Shown in pieces: positions 6,609 through 7,876 of a stretch of 7,876 bases of DNA. Positions within the stretch are counted from its first letter, which is position 1, and every line of letters starts with the position of its first letter. The position numbers and the translations under genes are program-made. Under the pieces are notes generated by a model. It searched no databases, had not been told where the DNA came from, and worked only from the letters and a program-made list of their open reading frames with translations. This DNA comes from an uncultured Lachnospiraceae bacterium (GTDB lineage: Bacteria > Bacillota_A > Clostridia > Lachnospirales > Lachnospiraceae): the NCBI GenBank assembly GCA_947177885.1, contig CAMWWF010000124.1:1-7876 (forward strand), in the 5' to 3' direction.

Positions 6609-6681
6609 TTCATATGCCTCCTCGTATGATAGATGGTTACCGTTCGTGCCATACGGTCTGCAATATCGATTCCGGCCCCGG

Positions 6682-6712
6682 TGCAAATTGCCGCTTTCTG
6701 CAAAAATGCCGC
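6682..6712. repeat. imperfect 13-14 bp direct repeat in the leader of the solute-binding gene
   Basis: TGCAAATTGCCGC (6682-6694) and TGCAAAAATGCCGC (6699-6712) differ by a small change in the A/T core and are 17 bases apart. They lie in the presumed 5' untranslated region of the minus-strand gene. They could be a binding site or a duplication; there is no further support. Confidence 0.3.
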
Positions 6713-6777
6713 ACAGATCCGTCTTCGCCCTGTAATATGGGAACCGTAACACGAAATACATGATTCGCCATACATGA

Positions 6778-6836
6778 TAATCCGGAAACATATCCTAATG
6801 GTATCCGAAAAGTATCCTGATTGTATCAAAATATCC
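6778..6836 (-). promoter_or_regulatory. 11-bp phased direct-repeat operator, OmpR/PhoB-like layout
   Basis: Read on the minus strand, the boxes are TGATAC (6823-6828), GGATAC (6812-6817), GGATAC (6801-6806) and GGATAT (6790-6795), each start exactly 11 bases from the next with 5-base spacers. A fifth box, GGATTA (6778-6783), follows at 12 bases. Another GGATAT lies at 6831-6836, out of phase by 3. One box per helical turn is the layout used by OmpR/PhoB-family response regulators binding in tandem. The array lies between divergent promoters and could govern either or both. No regulator gene is in the window. Confidence 0.55.
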
Positions 6837-6877
6837 AGAAAAACAGCATGTGAAAAATATAATTATTTCAAAAAGAA

Positions 6878-6906
6878 TTGTACATATCTGAAAAATGTGA
6901 TAATAT
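6878..6906 (+). promoter_or_regulatory. promoter for the DUF4352-like lipoprotein gene
   Basis: TTGTAC (6878-6883) is followed by TGTGATAATAT (6896-6906). Read as an extended -10, TG-T-GATAAT places the -10 at 6899-6904 with a 15-base spacer; read as TAATAT (6901-6906) the spacer is 17. Start of transcription near 6911 gives a leader of about 40 bases with GGAGG at 6940-6944, six bases before the ATG. Confidence 0.55.
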
Positions 6907-6950
6907 AGGGGTTGTGATATTTATACTATATTTTTATACGGAGGATCGAT

Positions 6951-7595
6951 ATGAAAAAATTTGCTTCACTTTTCTTAGCAACTGTAGTTACGGCAGCGGT
7001 TCTGACAGGCTGCGGCAGTAACGGTACACTTTCCAGCGGTTCCGGTTCTTCCGGTACATCCGGTTCTACGCCATCTCTCAGTACATCCGGTTCTACAGAA
7101 TCCAGTTCCGCTGCTTCTTCCAGTTCCGCGGAAAGCCGCGCAGGTTATCCTGATGAGAACGGTAACGCAGAGGGACGTCTCGGTGACACCATGCACACTT
7201 ACTTCTTTGATTACACCGTGAACAGCGCTTATCTCTGTGACGAATACGAAGGATATACTCCACAGGATGGCAACGAGATACTGGTAGCTGATGTTACGAT
7301 CAAGAATACCGTTACTTCCACTCTTCCCATGTATGATACTGATTTTCAGGTTCAGTGGAATGACACCGCAGATGACGCTTTTGGCTTCCCTATCACTCTG
7401 GAGCTCAATGACGTATTGAACGATCAGATGCTTCCCGGTGAGTATGAACTGTCTATCGGTAAGACCATCAACGGCCTTCTGGTATACGAAGTTCCTGCCG
7501 GCAGCAAAGATTTCTCCATCTCCTATCTGGAAATGTTTGATGACGATTCCACAGGTGATGTATTCTTTGTTTACTTCTCCGCTGAGAAGCAGTGA
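6951..7595 (+). CDS. lipoprotein with Ser/Gly/Thr linker and DUF4352-like domain
   Basis: A 214-residue exported lipoprotein. Signal peptide MKKFASLFLATVVTAAV leads to the canonical lipobox LTGC with Cys21. Residues about 22-63 are a Ser/Gly/Thr-rich linker without hydrophobic residues. From about 76 the sequence follows the DUF4352 (immunoglobulin-like, MPT63-related) pattern: LGDT, then FDYTVNSAYL, then GNEILVADVTIKNT, a DTDFQVQ strand, LPGE, and NGLLVYEVPAGSKDFSISY near the end. Such domains occur on many Gram-positive surface lipoproteins and their molecular role is mostly unknown. GGAGG six bases before the ATG fixes the start. It is a single-gene unit: promoter at 6878-6906, terminator at 7639-7671, and divergence from the large solute-binding gene, with which it may share the phased operator. 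Confidence 0.9.
   Translation: MKKFASLFLATVVTAAVLTGCGSNGTLSSGSGSSGTSGSTPSLSTSGSTESSSAASSSSAESRAGYPDENGNAEGRLGDTMHTYFFDYTVNSAYLCDEYEGYTPQDGNEILVADVTIKNTVTSTLPMYDTDFQVQWNDTADDAFGFPITLELNDVLNDQMLPGEYELSIGKTINGLLVYEVPAGSKDFSISYLEMFDDDSTGDVFFVYFSAEKQ
7054..7096 (+). repeat. 16-bp direct repeat within the lipoprotein linker
   Basis: GTACATCCGGTTCTAC occurs at 7054-7069 and 7081-7096, 27 bases apart and so in frame. TCCAGTTCCG is likewise repeated at 7101-7110 and 7119-7128. The repeats build the Ser/Gly/Thr linker and make its length prone to change by slippage or recombination. Confidence 0.75.
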
Positions 7596-7638
7596 TCGAA
7601 CGATCGGAATTTATCAACATAATCAAAACTGTACAACA

Positions 7639-7671
7639 AAAAATCCCATGGCCAGATGCCATGGGATTTTT
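7639..7671. terminator. strong bidirectional intrinsic terminator
   Basis: A perfect 14-bp stem (7639-7652 with 7658-7671) contains ATCCCATGGC/GCCATGGGAT and closes a 5-base loop. The plus strand ends in TTTTT-C-TTTC and the minus strand in a run of T, so it works in both directions. It ends the DUF4352-like gene, whose stop is 43 bases upstream, and could end a minus-strand gene from the right. Confidence 0.93.
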
Positions 7672-7731
7672 CTTTCTCATGTGACTCAAAATTCTCAGCC
7701 CGCATATTCTGCAAGGTTAAAGCCTCTTCTC

Positions 7732-7876
7732 TCACATTCCGTCATGCCCAACGCAGTCCGCACAAATAATAGCGAACCGCCGCAAGCCTGAAAGAACGCT
7801 GTTATTCGCGTTCTTCCGTGTGAGATTTAAAAGTTCACACACATTTATCTCTGCACTCTTCCGGATGCGTCTCCGC
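7732..7876 (-). CDS. possible 3' end of a gene entering from the right
   Basis: A minus-strand frame is open from the right edge to a TGA at 7732-7734, giving 47 residues rich in Arg, Asn and Leu, with NVCELLNLTRKN early and ADCVGHDGM at the end. It converges on the bidirectional terminator 60 bases further on. The frame shifted by one base, ending with TGA at 7695-7697 in AEYAG, is also open for about 43 codons, so the choice is uncertain. No family is recognised, and it may be a non-coding or repeat sequence. Confidence 0.25.
   Translation of the reverse strand, partial: RRRIRKSAEINVCELLNLTRKNANNSVLSGLRRFAIICADCVGHDGM
7792..7815. repeat. 8-bp hairpin, with a second inverted repeat beside it
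   Basis: AAGAACGC (7792-7799) and GCGTTCTT (7808-7815) pair perfectly around 8 bases. A second inverted repeat, GTGTGA (7818-7823) with TCACAC (7835-7840), lies directly after it. No U-tract follows on either strand, so a terminator is unlikely. They cover the possible gene end on the minus strand. Confidence 0.4.

Larger units (their letters stand above)
6609..6950. promoter_or_regulatory. divergent intergenic region between two lipoprotein genes
   Basis: The 342 bases hold the control elements for both genes. Boxes with an 11-bp period occupy 6778-6828. A plus-strand promoter lies at 6878-6906. On the minus strand TATCAT (6773-6778, 5 of 6 to a -10) overlaps the last box and has no good -35, as expected of an activator-dependent promoter, leaving a leader of about 155 bases. 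That leader contains an inverted repeat CGTATG/CATACG (6623-6628 and 6650-6655) next to the ribosome binding site. Confidence 0.5.

Noticed and set aside
6609..6791. 61-residue N-terminal extension of the solute-binding lipoprotein
   Set aside because: The extension is rich in Arg, Cys and Tyr, has no ribosome binding site, and would bury the signal peptide. ATG 6606-6608 has GAGGAGG at the right distance and is followed by a signal peptide and lipobox.

Overview
The window looks like a chromosomal piece from a moderate-GC Clostridia member, most likely Lachnospiraceae. The grounds are the strong GGAGG-type ribosome binding sites, short AT-rich sigma-A promoters, several Gram-positive style lipoproteins, and typical firmicute versions of Lgt and YchF. 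No tRNA, rRNA, CRISPR array, transposase or phage gene was seen. Assignments come from motif reading alone; no database search was possible.

Left part (1-2850), minus strand. A bidirectional terminator (about 40-90) ends the block. A roughly 300-base purine-rich stretch (108-434, minus-strand sense) then follows the stop of lgt, the prolipoprotein diacylglyceryl transferase. Upstream of lgt is ychF, the conserved Obg-like ATPase. Ahead of ychF is an unusual leader (2601-2842): an extended -10 promoter, a 25-codon ORF whose RNA is largely two hairpins, a TGA, and a 30-codon ORF in the same frame that ends just before ychF.

Middle (2843-3500). An AT-rich, gene-poor stretch holds only short overlapping minus-strand frames that may be remnants. 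It is followed by a more GC-rich block with a perfect 9-bp hairpin (3371-3405) and no convincing gene.

Right part (3501-7876). Two minus-strand lipoprotein genes come first: an unrecognised 208-residue lipoprotein and a 748-residue lipoprotein joining a beta-propeller-like N-terminal half to an extracellular solute-binding half. A strong 14-bp stem-loop lies between them. The large gene is divergent from a plus-strand lipoprotein with a Ser/Gly/Thr linker and a DUF4352-like domain. The 342-base divergent region carries four boxes repeated at an exact 11-bp period, a layout resembling OmpR/PhoB-type operators. A strong bidirectional terminator follows the plus-strand lipoprotein gene, and an open minus-strand frame runs off the right edge.

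All three lipoproteins would be substrates of the Lgt encoded in the same window, but nothing shows that they share an operon with it. The least explained parts are the split leader before ychF, the phased boxes at 6778-6836, and the purine-rich tail after lgt.
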